A stretch of 64,000 nt of DNA, from the NCBI RefSeq assembly GCF_034653355.1, contig NZ_JAYEER010000004.1:1-64000 (forward strand). The letters run 5' to 3'. The stretch comes from Nitrospirillum sp034653355. GTDB taxonomy: Bacteria > Pseudomonadota > Alphaproteobacteria > Azospirillales > Azospirillaceae. Below the pieces are notes generated by a model. It did not search any database. It worked only from the letters and a program-made list of their open reading frames with translations, and had not been told where the DNA came from. A program made the position numbers and the translations under genes. Numbering within the stretch: the first letter of the stretch is position 1; every line of letters begins with the position of its first letter. Below are positions 7,791 to 16,296 of this stretch, one piece after another.

Positions 7791-7841
7791 TTAACAACGC
7801 ATCCGATCTAAACGGACACGATTAAAATAGGAACCACCATC

Positions 7842-9611
7842 ATGGCCTCGATCCTCCTGGCGTATCTGGCGGGTGTGTTGACCGTCGCCGCCCCCTGCAT
7901 CCTGCCGCTGCTGCCCATCGTCCTGGCCCCGGCCCTGGCGGACGGTGGCGGCTTCCGCCGGCGGGGGCTGCCCCTGCTGGTTGGGCTGGCAACGGCCTTC
8001 GCCGTGACGGCCAGCCTGGCGGCGGCGGGCGGCTGGGCGGTGGCGGCCAACCAGTACGGCCGCGCGATGGGCCTGGCCTTCGTGGCCCTGTTTGGCCTGG
8101 CCATGATGTGGCCGGCGCTGGCCACCCGGCTGACGGCGCCCCTGGTGGTGGCGGGGTCGCGTCTGGCTGAACGGTTCAACCCTGGTGCGACCTCCAGGGC
8201 CGACAGGACCGTCGCCTCATCGCTGGCGCTGGGCCTGGCCACCGGGCTGATGTGGGCGCCCTGCGCCGGGCCCATCCTGGGTCTGATCCTCAGCGCCGCC
8301 GCCCTGCATGGGCCCGGCCCCGATACCACGGTGGCGCTGTTCTTCTACGCCCTGGGCGCCGCCACGCCGCTGGCTGTCGTCATGATTGGGGGCGGCTGGC
8401 TAGTCCGCGCCCTGCCGCAAGGGCCCCTACGCTGGGTCGAGGGCATGCGCCGGGTGGCGGGCGGTGCCGTGGTCGCCACGGCGGTCATCAGCGCCGCCGG
8501 CCTGGACACCCGCCTGTTCCTGGGGGTGCCGGCCCTGCCCACCGACCGGGTGGAACGCGCGCTGGTCAAGGTGTTGGGCGCCCATGACTCCGGTGTGGCC
8601 CATGCCGCCACCCTGCCGGCGACCAACCCATCCCCACAGCCGCCGCTGACCGGCCCCCTGACCGATGTGCTGAAGGCCAAGGCCTGGGTCAACACCTCCG
8701 GCCTGGCGTCCGGTGACCTGCGCAGCCATGTGGTGCTGGTGAACTTCTGGACCTATTCCTGCATCAACTGCCTGCGCACCTTGCCCCATGTCCGCCAGTG
8801 GGCGGCGCAGTACAAGGACCAGGGCTTGGTGGTGGTGGGCGTTCACACCCCGGAATTCGCGTTCGAGCGGGATGTCGACAACATCACCAAGGCTGCCGCC
8901 ACGCTGGACGTGACCTACCCGGTGGCGGTGGACAACGACTATCGCATCTGGCGCGCCTTCGACAACCAGGCCTGGCCCGCCCTGTACCTGATGGGCGCCG
9001 ATGGCCGCGTGATCTACCAGGCCTTTGGCGAGGGCGATTACGACAAGACGGAACGCGTCATCCGCAAGGCGCTGGCGGACGCCCAGGCCACGCCCGCTGC
9101 CCAAAGTCCCGCTGCCCAGGTGAAGGTCGAGGGCACCCAGGCCGCCGCCGACCTCAACGACCTGGGCTCACCCGAGACCTATGTCGGCTATGGCGAGGGC
9201 CAGCGCTATTCCGGTGGCGACGACATCGTGGCCGACGCCCCCGCCCGCTACCGCCCGGCCGGCAGCCTGCGCCTGAACCGCTGGACCCTGGGCGGCGACT
9301 GGACGGTGGGCCGGGAATTCGCCACGGCCGGCCAGGCCGGGGCCCGTATCGCCTACCGCTTCCACGCCCGCGACCTGCACCTGGTGCTGGCGCCGGGCGC
9401 CGATGGTCAGCCCGTCCGCTTCCGGGTGCGCATCGACGGCGCCGCCCCCGGCGCCGACCACGGCACCGACGTGGACGCCGACGGCGTGGGCACGGTGCGC
9501 GCCGCCAAGCTGTATCAGCTGGTCCGCCAAGCCGGCCCGGTGGCCGACCACACCTTCGAGATCGAGTTCCTGGACCCCGGCGCCCGCGCCTATGCCTTCA
9601 CCTTCGGCTGA
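7842..9611 (+). CDS. DipZ-type fusion: CcdA-like membrane domain plus thioredoxin-like domain
   Basis: A 589-residue protein with three parts. Residues 1-215 are a polytopic CcdA/DsbD-type electron-transfer domain with one Cys in AAPCILP (Cys19) and another in WAPCAGP (about 141), the pair expected to pass electrons across the membrane. Residues 270-410 are a periplasmic thioredoxin-like domain with active site Cys307-Ile-Asn-Cys310. Residues 430-589 are a beta-rich C-terminal domain typical of DipZ. Such proteins deliver reductant for thiol or peroxide repair outside the cytoplasm. The divergent OhrR-like gene fits an oxidative-stress role. The ATG at 7842 follows AATAGGA and gives TM1 directly. 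Confidence 0.88.
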   Translation: MASILLAYLAGVLTVAAPCILPLLPIVLAPALADGGGFRRRGLPLLVGLATAFAVTASLAAAGGWAVAANQYGRAMGLAFVALFGLAMMWPALATRLTAPLVVAGSRLAERFNPGATSRADRTVASSLALGLATGLMWAPCAGPILGLILSAAALHGPGPDTTVALFFYALGAATPLAVVMIGGGWLVRALPQGPLRWVEGMRRVAGGAVVATAVISAAGLDTRLFLGVPALPTDRVERALVKVLGAHDSGVAHAATLPATNPSPQPPLTGPLTDVLKAKAWVNTSGLASGDLRSHVVLVNFWTYSCINCLRTLPHVRQWAAQYKDQGLVVVGVHTPEFAFERDVDNITKAAATLDVTYPVAVDNDYRIWRAFDNQAWPALYLMGADGRVIYQAFGEGDYDKTERVIRKALADAQATPAAQSPAAQVKVEGTQAAADLNDLGSPETYVGYGEGQRYSGGDDIVADAPARYRPAGSLRLNRWTLGGDWTVGREFATAGQAGARIAYRFHARDLHLVLAPGADGQPVRFRVRIDGAAPGADHGTDVDADGVGTVRAAKLYQLVRQAGPVADHTFEIEFLDPGARAYAFTFG

Positions 9612-9622
9612 TCCGCAGCCCG

Positions 9623-9854
9623 GCTTCGTTGCGGCAGGCGGCGCTCGCGGGTTTCGGCTTGGCGCCCTCGAGCACGAGGCGGTGCGCCCCCACCTCGCTA
9701 CTGGGCGGCTCGTCCGCGTATTGCAGAGCTACGAAACGCTCGCGCGTCCCATTCACCTGTTCTTTCACCCGGTCGGCGATAAACGTCCAAGCTGAAGAGT
9801 TCTATCGAAATGGTGGTGGAACAATTGGGAACGAAGATGGCTCGACCGCATTGA
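9623..9854 (+). pseudogene. Remnant of a LysR-type regulator (C-terminal end only)
   Basis: Three plus-strand frames together spell the end of a LysR substrate-binding domain. RQAALAGFGLA (from about 9631) is followed, one frame over, by EHEAVRPHLATGRLVRVL and ARPIHLFFHP, then in a third frame by TSKLKSSIEMVVEQLG and a TGA at 9852-9854. These match the usual LTTR tail (aalaGlGia.., vrphLasGrLvrvL, pihl.yp, sKlrsFid). At least two frameshifts and the loss of the DNA-binding half make this a decayed gene. It marks the left edge of the accessory stretch before the DMT exporter gene, which it may once have regulated. Confidence 0.75.
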
Positions 9855-10228
9855 TAGTGCCGGTCGTGCTCCGCCGTCGAACCGTTCTCCACTCCAAGTG
9901 GCGGGATCGTTTACAGGCGACGCATAGGGTGCCAACGCTGACGATGGAGGACGGGGTGGCGATGTCGATCAGTCCGACGTCATCCCTGAATTCATAGGCC
10001 GGCAGTCACACCACTCAAATCTCTAGCTCGGGGACCTGACATGAGCCGCTGGTCGGCGAGTTTCTGCGTCATGGCAATGGCCTCGGCGATCGGTGGCAGG
10101 GTCGCCGGAGCCAACCCGCACCAGCAGACGCACGAAATTATTCGTGTTCATCGTCGACGCCATCTCGAACACGCCGATCGAGTGGTGGCCAAAATCACCG
10201 GCTTATTTGATGAACTGAGGACCGGAGT
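9855..10228. other. Intergenic remnant DNA, no convincing gene
   Basis: 374 bases between the LysR remnant and the DMT exporter, with lower GC than the chromosome around it. A plus-strand 63-codon frame (10041-10232) and several antisense frames exist, but none has a family-like sequence. The minus strand reads MASTMNTNNFVRLLVRVGSG near 10170 and FRDDVGLIDIATPSS near 9980. They look like gene fragments but could not be assigned. Probably decayed coding DNA. Confidence 0.4.
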
Positions 10229-11170
10229 GTGACCGTGACGGCGGAAACCGTCAGCATGCACAGAGGGCTGGTCGTCCTCGCGGTCGGTTATCAATGGTTC
10301 TATAACGGCGCCAACTTCTTGGCGTTCAAGGTCGCCGGGAGCTTCCTGCATCCGCTGATGGTGGCGGCGCTTCGCTTTTCACTGGCTGCACTCATCCTGC
10401 TACCCTTCGCGGTCACCCGTTGGCGGCGCTCGCCACCGTCTGGCCGCGAATTGGCCTGTGCGGCACTGGTCGGCGTCATGATGCTGGTGGCAAGTCAGGC
10501 GGTCGCGATTTGGGGCACCCACTTCCTGCCGGTGGGCGTCGCCGCTGTGTTCGGCTCGTCCGCGCCGCTCTTTCTGGCCCTGTTCGCATGGGCGGTGTTG
10601 CATCAGCCGCTGACGGGCCGTCAGGTCGCCGGGGTCATTATCGGCTTTGTCGGCCTTGTGCTGATGGGCTGGACGTCCGCGACGGGCGGTGACTTCCGGC
10701 CAATCGGCGCGGTGCTCGCGCTTTCGGCGGCGGCCGCCTGGGCAGCCGGCTCACTGCTTGCGCCACGACTGGCGCTGCCGCGCGACCCCGTGATCGGGCT
10801 TACCGTGCAGCTGGCCGTGTCAGGCATGGCGCTCGGTGCGATTGTCACCGTTTCAGGGATCGCCGCTATGACCCATTTCGCGCACGTTCCCCTCTCGGCA
10901 TGGGCGGCGGTGGCCTTTCTCATCGTGGCGAGCACGCTCATTGGTTACGCCGTGTTCCTAATGCTCAACCGAGCCTCACCGACCCTAGCCAACACCTTCA
11001 ATTATGCCGCGCCGGTCGTCGCCCTACTGCTCTCCGCGCTTCTACTGCACGAGCCTCTGACCGTCATGAAGCTCGGGTCGGGCGCGATCGCACTGGCGGG
11101 CGTCGCCCTGATGATCGATCGCAAATCGCTCGATCAACAGCGGCGGGCCGACCGGAGTTCTCGATCATGA
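10229..11170 (+). CDS. DMT-superfamily (EamA) transporter
   Basis: A 313-residue inner-membrane protein with about ten hydrophobic helices in two EamA repeats (roughly residues 10-145 and 155-300). The second half carries the conserved SPTLANTFNYAAPVVALLLSALLLHEPLT region typical of the family. Substrates of such exporters include amino acids, nucleosides and drugs; this one is unknown. Possible GTG starts lie at 10229 and 10235; the second has GGAG 7 nt upstream and is more likely. Its stop overlaps the ATG of the next gene (ATGA), so the two are translationally coupled. GC is lower than in the flanking core genes, suggesting acquisition. Confidence 0.88.
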   Translation: MTVTAETVSMHRGLVVLAVGYQWFYNGANFLAFKVAGSFLHPLMVAALRFSLAALILLPFAVTRWRRSPPSGRELACAALVGVMMLVASQAVAIWGTHFLPVGVAAVFGSSAPLFLALFAWAVLHQPLTGRQVAGVIIGFVGLVLMGWTSATGGDFRPIGAVLALSAAAAWAAGSLLAPRLALPRDPVIGLTVQLAVSGMALGAIVTVSGIAAMTHFAHVPLSAWAAVAFLIVASTLIGYAVFLMLNRASPTLANTFNYAAPVVALLLSALLLHEPLTVMKLGSGAIALAGVALMIDRKSLDQQRRADRSSRS

Positions 11171-12228
11171 CCACCGCGTTTCAATCCAATCTGGTTTCGC
11201 GCACCTTCTGTACGCCCCGTCATACGACGCATTATCTCGAAAGCGGGCCGGCAACCGGCCCACTGATGATGTTTCTCCACGGTTGGCCGGAGCTCAGCCT
11301 GATCTGGCGTGCCCAGATCGAGGTGTTCGGCGCCGAAGGCTGGCACTGCGTCGCACCCGACATGCGCGGCTATGGCGGCTCCTCGATCCCTGCCGCCAGC
11401 GATGCCTATGCCAACGAACATGTGGTGGCTGACATGACGGAACTCCACGACCATCTCGGCGGTGAGCCGGCGATCTGGATCGGTCATGACTGGGGCAGTG
11501 TCGTGGCGGGCTCGTTGACCGCGCATGAGCCCGGCCGCAGCCGCGGCGCCGTGCTCGTCTCCGTGCCTTATTTCCCCGACGCCAACGCGCTGGCCACGCT
11601 CATCCCGCTGGTCGATCGGTCGATCTACCCGGCCGACCAGTATCCGGACGGCCAGTGGGACTACTACCGCTATTATACGACGCATTTCAACTCAGCGGTT
11701 GCGGACCTCGATGCGGACAAGGCCTCGTCGCTGGCGTCGATTTTCCGGGCGGGGAACGCCGCCAGCGTAGGGAAGCCTGCCCCGAATGCGATGGTCACAC
11801 GTCAGGGAGGGCGCTTCGGCGCCGCCCACCGCGCACCTCCGACAAAACCCGACCCGGCGCTCTGGCCGCCGGCCGACTTCGACGTGCTGGTGCGATCTTT
11901 CGAGGCGCATGGCTTCCGCAGCCCCTGCGCGTGGTATCTCAACGATGAGGCAAACATCGCCTACGCCCGCAAGGCACCAAACGGCGGCCGCATTTCGCAG
12001 CCGGTGCTGTTCGTCAACGGCGCGTTCGATCAGATGAATACCATCACCGGCAATCACCTGGGCGACCCAATGCGGGCAGCCTGCACCGACCTGACCGTCA
12101 TAAACCTGGCCGGCGCGCACTGGTTGCCGGTGGAATGCAAGCTGGAACTCACCCAGGCGATCAGGGCGTGGGTGCGGCTGCGATGGACTGACGCCGCGCT
12201 TTCCAAAAGATCGGACGATGGCGAATAG
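11167..12228 (+). CDS. Epoxide hydrolase-like alpha/beta hydrolase
   Basis: A 353-residue alpha/beta-hydrolase. The oxyanion motif HGWPE is at residues 38-42, and PDMRGYGGSS follows at 64-73. The nucleophile elbow GHDWGS puts Asp108 at the catalytic position, as in epoxide hydrolases and haloalkane dehalogenases rather than esterases. The likely catalytic His is about residue 318 in AGAHWLPVE, and a candidate acid is in NGAFDQMN near 290. It starts inside the stop of the DMT exporter gene (ATGA overlap), so hydrolase and exporter are probably made together, perhaps to detoxify and expel a reactive compound. It is convergent with radC. GC and codon use match the exporter, not the core genes. 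Confidence 0.87.
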   Translation: MTTAFQSNLVSRTFCTPRHTTHYLESGPATGPLMMFLHGWPELSLIWRAQIEVFGAEGWHCVAPDMRGYGGSSIPAASDAYANEHVVADMTELHDHLGGEPAIWIGHDWGSVVAGSLTAHEPGRSRGAVLVSVPYFPDANALATLIPLVDRSIYPADQYPDGQWDYYRYYTTHFNSAVADLDADKASSLASIFRAGNAASVGKPAPNAMVTRQGGRFGAAHRAPPTKPDPALWPPADFDVLVRSFEAHGFRSPCAWYLNDEANIAYARKAPNGGRISQPVLFVNGAFDQMNTITGNHLGDPMRAACTDLTVINLAGAHWLPVECKLELTQAIRAWVRLRWTDAALSKRSDDGE

Positions 12229-12271
12229 CTCATGGCCCGGAAAGGCTGAGGCAGGCCATCCACCGGGCCGG

Positions 12272-13021
12272 CTACATCAGGCCGGCGGAACGGAAGCTGA
12301 AGTGCCGGCCCTGGCCGATGATCAGATGGTCGTGGACCGCCACCTCCAGGGCCTTGGCGGCGTCGGCGATGGCCTTGGTCATCTGGATGTCCGCCCGGCT
12401 GGGGCTGGGATCGCCGCTCGGGTGGTTGTGCACCAGGATGATGCCGCTGGCGCCCAATTCCAGCGCGCGCTTCAGCACCTCGCGCGGGTAGGCCGCCGTC
12501 TGGTTGACCGTGCCGCGCTGCTGCACCTCGTCACGCAGCAGCGCGTGCCGGCCGTCCAGGAACAGCACGCGGAACTGTTCCACCGGCTCATGCGCCAGGG
12601 CGCCCTGGCAGTAATCCAGCAGCTTCTGCCAGGACGACAGCACCGGCCGGTCCAGCAGCTCCCGCCGCGCCATGCGCAGGGCGGCGGCGGCCACCACCTT
12701 GATGGCGCCGATGGCGGCGTCGCTCAGCTTGAACTCGTCACGCAAGGTGGCCACTGGCGCCGACACCAGCCCCCAGAAGGAACCGAATTGGTCCAGCAGC
12801 TGCTTGGCCAGGGGCTTCACGTCGCGCCGGGGGATGGCCTGGAACAGCAGCAGCTCCACCAGCTCATAGTCCTGCAGGGCTTCCGGTCCCTGGCTCAGGA
12901 AACGCTCGCGCAGGCGGTCGCGGTGGCCGTGATAGTGGGGCGGCGGTTCCTTCCCGGCCGCCGGGGCCGGAAGGTCCAGTTCCAGTATGGCGTTCTTGTC
13001 GTGCTCGCGGCCCATGCCCAT
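12272..13021 (-). CDS. radC: RadC-family JAB-domain protein
   Basis: A 249-residue protein. The N-terminal part (about 25-100) contains a helix-hairpin-helix-like region after HYHGHRDRLRERFL. The C-terminal RPN11/JAB metalloprotease-like domain has the JAMM motif HNHPSGDPSPSRAD near residue 198. The first conserved Glu block is present as EVQQRGTVNQT. RadC proteins were named from a radiation-sensitivity locus that later proved to be recG, so a repair role is doubtful; they are often linked with mobile DNA and competence. It is divergent from the HPt-like gene and convergent with the epoxide hydrolase. An ATG with typical sequence (MGMGREHDK) starts the gene. Confidence 0.92.
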   Translation of the reverse strand: MGMGREHDKNAILELDLPAPAAGKEPPPHYHGHRDRLRERFLSQGPEALQDYELVELLLFQAIPRRDVKPLAKQLLDQFGSFWGLVSAPVATLRDEFKLSDAAIGAIKVVAAAALRMARRELLDRPVLSSWQKLLDYCQGALAHEPVEQFRVLFLDGRHALLRDEVQQRGTVNQTAAYPREVLKRALELGASGIILVHNHPSGDPSPSRADIQMTKAIADAAKALEVAVHDHLIIGQGRHFSFRSAGLM

Positions 13022-13272
13022 CCCCTGCTACCCGCGCAGGCAGTATAGGGGGCTGGCGGTGCACCTGCCAGGGGTGGCGGGAAACGGGGGATCGGTCAGG
13101 AATTCCCGGCAAAAGCTGCCTTGCCCGCCATTGGTTGACGGGCGCCGCCGGGTCGCCGCTTTGGGGCGCCCGGCCGCGACTCGCTGGATTCCCTCGCGGC
13201 ATCAGCCCAGCCACTGTCTGGCATATCTATTGCTTTGGGGTTACTTCGCCTGACCAGAGGAGTCCAGCCGCG

Positions 13273-13743
13273 ATGTCCCACCTCATCCCCCTGTCCGCCG
13301 CCAAGACGTCCCGTACCGACAAGTCCTTGAACGCGGGTGAGGACCGGGGCTTGGAACCCTTGCCCGGCATTCCCCTGGTGGAGGAGGAGCGCCTGCGCCG
13401 CTACGCCCTGTCGCTGGGCGATCGCGCGCTGTCCGAGATTTTGACCCTTTACGCCGAGTGCCTGGTGGATGCCGGCGGCGCCCTCGACCTGGCGCTGCAG
13501 CGCGGCGCCGTGGACGGCGTGCGCCATTACGCCTATCTGCTGACCGGCACGGCGGCGGAGATGGGAACGCCGCGCCTGGCCCACATCAGCCGCTTCCTGG
13601 CGCGCCGCGCGGGGCAGGGGGTGGCGGAGACCGGCGCCCTGGCCTCCCTGCGCCAGGTCCTGACCCACACCCAGGCGGCGGTGGGCGATTTGCTGGAACA
13701 CCATCATCAGGTGGCGCAAGGACCGCAGGTCGCCCGCGCCTGA
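13273..13743 (+). CDS. HPt-like helical protein lacking the phosphoacceptor His
   Basis: A 156-residue protein with a helical domain around residues 50-145 that follows the layout of histidine phosphotransfer (HPt) domains. The core normally reads HxLKGSA. Here it reads YLLTGTAAEMG (residues 88-98), with Tyr88 at the His position and Thr for the Lys. A nearby His85 is not in register. It may be a pseudo-HPt that binds a response regulator or kinase without phosphotransfer, but the family assignment is tentative. The ATG at 13273 follows CAGAGGAG. A strong terminator follows the stop. No kinase is adjacent. Confidence 0.6.
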   Translation: MSHLIPLSAAKTSRTDKSLNAGEDRGLEPLPGIPLVEEERLRRYALSLGDRALSEILTLYAECLVDAGGALDLALQRGAVDGVRHYAYLLTGTAAEMGTPRLAHISRFLARRAGQGVAETGALASLRQVLTHTQAAVGDLLEHHHQVAQGPQVARA

Positions 13744-13760
13744 TCCCGCGCCATAAAACG

Positions 13761-13796
13761 AAAAACCCCGCCCGGGGCGACCAGGGCGGGGTTTTT
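13761..13796. terminator. Bidirectional rho-independent terminator
   Basis: AAAAACCCCGCCC/GGGCGGGGTTTTT forms a long perfect stem with A- and T-runs on either side. It lies between the HPt-like gene and convergent map. Confidence 0.93.
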
Positions 13797-13816
13797 CCTT
13801 TACCGGCGGCTCCGGA

Positions 13817-14662
13817 TCAGGCCTTGGCCGCGTAGGGCGGGTGGTGGAGGCCGGCCGGCGACAGGGTGAAAATCTCAAACCCGTCCTTGGTCACGCCCAC
13901 CGTGTGCTCGAACTGGGCCGACAGGCTCTTGTCCTTGGTCACGGCGGTCCAGCCGTCGGACAGGATCTTCACGTCATAGCGGCCGATGTTGATCATGGGC
14001 TCGATGGTGAAGATCATGCCTTCCTTCAGCTCCGTGCCCTGGCCCGGCTTGCCGAAATGCAGGACGGACGGGGCGGTGTGGAACACCTTGCCCACGCCGT
14101 GGCCGCAGAAGTCGCGCACGACGGAGAAGCGGTTGCCCTCGGCGAAGGTCTGGATGGCGTGGCCGATGTCGCCCAGGGTGGCGCCGGGGCGCACCGCCTG
14201 GATGCCGCGCATCATGGCCTCATACGTCACGTCCACCAGCTTGCGCGCCTTCAAGGGGATGTCGTCACCCACGAAGAACATGCGGCTGGTGTCGCCGTAC
14301 CAGCCGTCGACGATGACGGTGACGTCGATATTGGCGATGTCGCCCTTCTGCAGGCGCTTGTCGCTGGGGATGCCGTGGCAGACCACATGGTTGACGGAGA
14401 TGCAGCAGGACTTGGGGTAGCCGCGATAGCCCAGGGTGGCGGACTTGGCGCCGTGGGCCTGCGTCCATTCCTCGCACAGCCGGTCGATCTCCTCCGTCGC
14501 CACGCCGGGCACGACGAAGGGGGTCAGGTAGTCCAGCAACGCGGCGGCCGTCTGGCCGGCCTTGCGCATGGCGGCGAAGCCTTCTTCGCCATGGATGACG
14601 ATGCCGCGGTCTTCCAGTTCGTACTCTTCGTCCGCGGCGGCGGCCGCTTCGCCTCTGTTCAT
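13817..14662 (-). CDS. map: Type I methionine aminopeptidase
   Basis: A 281-residue cytosolic metallopeptidase that removes the initiator Met from nascent proteins. The pita-bread fold signatures are present in order: VNHVVCHGIPS, then the metal-binding stretches VTVIVDGWYGDTSR, FCGHGVGKVFH, FTIEPMIN and QFEHTV, supplying Asp, Asp, His, Glu and Glu. The frame extends upstream to 14743, but the ATG at 14662 (MNRGEAAAAAD) is preceded by GAG and fits the family. It is divergent from the CinA-like gene. It has a longer acidic N-terminal tail than E. coli Map (264 residues). Confidence 0.96.
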   Translation of the reverse strand: MNRGEAAAAADEEYELEDRGIVIHGEEGFAAMRKAGQTAAALLDYLTPFVVPGVATEEIDRLCEEWTQAHGAKSATLGYRGYPKSCCISVNHVVCHGIPSDKRLQKGDIANIDVTVIVDGWYGDTSRMFFVGDDIPLKARKLVDVTYEAMMRGIQAVRPGATLGDIGHAIQTFAEGNRFSVVRDFCGHGVGKVFHTAPSVLHFGKPGQGTELKEGMIFTIEPMINIGRYDVKILSDGWTAVTKDKSLSAQFEHTVGVTKDGFEIFTLSPAGLHHPPYAAKA

Positions 14663-14893
14663 GCTCTCAAATCCGTTCGTTGGGGGGCCGACCGGCCCAG
14701 CCCAGCCATACAACCGCGCCCGGCGCCATCGCGACCGGGACACACGTCCCGAAACTTAGGCGCGCCACGACGCCACGGCAAGGCAATCCGGGGCAGGGCA
14801 GGCCTCCGAATTGGTTCCATCGGCGGTTGGCGGGCGGCCATTTCCCCCTATAATCGCGCCGCCTGTCCTGTCCCGTGACGAAAGCCCGCTTCG

Positions 14894-15652
14894 ATGACCG
14901 CCCCCACCGCGTGCCTCATCATCATTGGCAATGAGATCCTGTCCGGCCGCACCCAGGACGTGAACCTGAACCATCTGGCCCGCGTGCTGGGCGGCATGGG
15001 CGTACGCCTGAGGGAGGCGCGGGTGGTGGCGGATGACGAGGCGGCCATCATCGAGGCGGTGAACCAGACCCGCGCCCGGCACACCTACGTCTTCACCACC
15101 GGCGGCATCGGCCCAACGCATGACGACATCACCGCCGCCTGTGTCGCCAAGGCCTTCGGCGTGCCGCTGCTGCGCCATCCCGAGGCCGTGCGCCGGCTGG
15201 AGGCGCACTACGCCGGCACGGGGCGGGAGCTGAACGAGGCGCGGCTGCGCATGGCCAACGTGCCTGAGGGCGGCATCCTGATCGACAACCCGGTGTCGGC
15301 CGCCCCCGGCTTCCAGATCGGCAACGTCTTCGTCATGGCGGGCGTGCCGGCGATCATGCAGGCCATGCTGGCCGGCCTGACCAACCGCCTGGTGGGTGGG
15401 CCCGTGGTGCTGGCCCGCACCGTGCGCTGCCTGGTGGGGGAGGGGGAGTTGGCCGGCGGCCTCAGCGCCATCCAGGACCGCTATCCGGACGTGGACATCG
15501 GCAGCTACCCCACCTACCGCGAGGGCCGCTTCGCCACCAGCCTGGTGCTGCGCAGCCCGGACGTGGAGCGCCTGGGGGCCGCCACGGACGAGGTGGCGGC
15601 CCTGGTGCGCGGCATGGGGGCGGAGCCCGAGGTGGTGGAGGGCGCGGCCTGA
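14894..15652 (+). CDS. CinA/MoaB-like molybdopterin-binding domain protein
   Basis: A 252-residue protein of the CinA N-terminal (competence/damage-inducible, MoCF_biosynth) family. The start MTAPTACLIIIGNEILSGRT and the later FTTGGIGPTHDDIT (about residues 68-81) are the conserved nucleotide or cofactor-binding blocks shared with MoaB and MogA. The C-terminal nicotinamide-nucleotide amidase domain of full-length CinA is absent, so this is the short form. The enzymatic role of the stand-alone domain is not established. It is divergent from map, with a 231-nt intergenic region, and is followed by tRNA-Leu. Confidence 0.88.
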   Translation: MTAPTACLIIIGNEILSGRTQDVNLNHLARVLGGMGVRLREARVVADDEAAIIEAVNQTRARHTYVFTTGGIGPTHDDITAACVAKAFGVPLLRHPEAVRRLEAHYAGTGRELNEARLRMANVPEGGILIDNPVSAAPGFQIGNVFVMAGVPAIMQAMLAGLTNRLVGGPVVLARTVRCLVGEGELAGGLSAIQDRYPDVDIGSYPTYREGRFATSLVLRSPDVERLGAATDEVAALVRGMGAEPEVVEGAA

Positions 15653-15705
15653 TCGGGGCGGGCCCCGCGTTCGACACACGCCGCCCGTCCCGCGCGTCAC
15701 CGGCC

Positions 15706-15735
15706 TTGCCCTGCCGGCCCCACCTTCGCTAGTGT
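15706..15735 (+). promoter_or_regulatory. Putative promoter of tRNA-Leu
   Basis: TTGCCC, an 18-bp spacer, then TAGTGT, ending 21 nt before the mature tRNA 5' end. It resembles a sigma70-type promoter but the match is modest. Confidence 0.4.
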
Positions 15736-15756
15736 CCAGCGGCCTCGACCCTGGAT

Positions 15757-15843
15757 GCCCGCTTGGCGGAATTGGTAGACGCAAGGGACTTAAAATCCCT
15801 CGCCCTCACGGGCGTGCCGGTTCGATCCCGGCAGCGGGCACCA
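15757..15843 (+). tRNA. tRNA-Leu(UAA)
   Basis: A class II tRNA with acceptor arms GCCCGCT/AGCGGGC, a discriminator A and an encoded CCA. The anticodon stem AGGGA/TCCCT holds the loop CTTAAAA, giving anticodon UAA (15791-15793). The long variable arm (CGCCCTCACGGGCG region) and the T-arm GCCGGTTCGATCCCGGC are as expected for tRNA-Leu. Confidence 0.95.
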
Positions 15844-15865
15844 GGGTGGGGCCTTCTTTCCTAAA

Positions 15866-16126
15866 TCACTGCTCCCGCTCTTCCGCCATGTCCTCGGCCA
15901 GTTCGCTGGCCAGGTCGACGAACAGGCCGGGATCGACGGTCAGGCCCTGGGCCTCGTTGATGCGCACGAAGATGCGCCAGGCGTGCAGGATGGCCACGTC
16001 CAGGATGGTGTCGTCGGCCTCTTCCGAATGCTTGTCGGTGATGCCCCGCTCCTCCAGGGCCGCCTTGATATCCAGGTCGGCGGCTTCCAGCACAGCTTCC
16101 ATGGCGCGCTTGTGGGGGGTGGACAT
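15866..16126 (-). CDS. Small acidic hypothetical protein
   Basis: An 86-residue acidic, helical protein starting at an ATG (MSTPHKRAMEAVLEAADLD) preceded by AAGGAG at 9-nt spacing. It contains LDVAILHAWRIFVRINEAQGL and an acidic tail ending EDMAEEREQ. No known domain is recognised. It is convergent with tRNA-Leu and divergent from the patatin-like gene. The good ribosome-binding site and codon use support a real gene. Confidence 0.65.
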   Translation of the reverse strand: MSTPHKRAMEAVLEAADLDIKAALEERGITDKHSEEADDTILDVAILHAWRIFVRINEAQGLTVDPGLFVDLASELAEDMAEEREQ

Positions 16127-16296
16127 GATGGCAACTCCTTGAATAACAATCAGATGCTTGGGACATGACATCCGCCGCCGGCGCCGTGCCGGCGGGGTGT
16201 TGGGAAACCATCATAGCGGATGGCGCGGACGCGAAGCCATGCGCGGGTTTGAGCGGTGTTTCAAGCCGAAACTTGAGCGGTTTTAGGGGGAAGGAC

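Noticed and set aside
9698..9892. Minus-strand 64-codon frame (MENGSTAEHDRHYQ...)
   Set aside because: It overlaps the LysR remnant, which has clear family sequence on the plus strand; no ribosome site.
10041..10232. Plus-strand 63-codon frame before the exporter gene
   Set aside because: No family resemblance or good ribosome site; its end overlaps the exporter start. Treated as debris.
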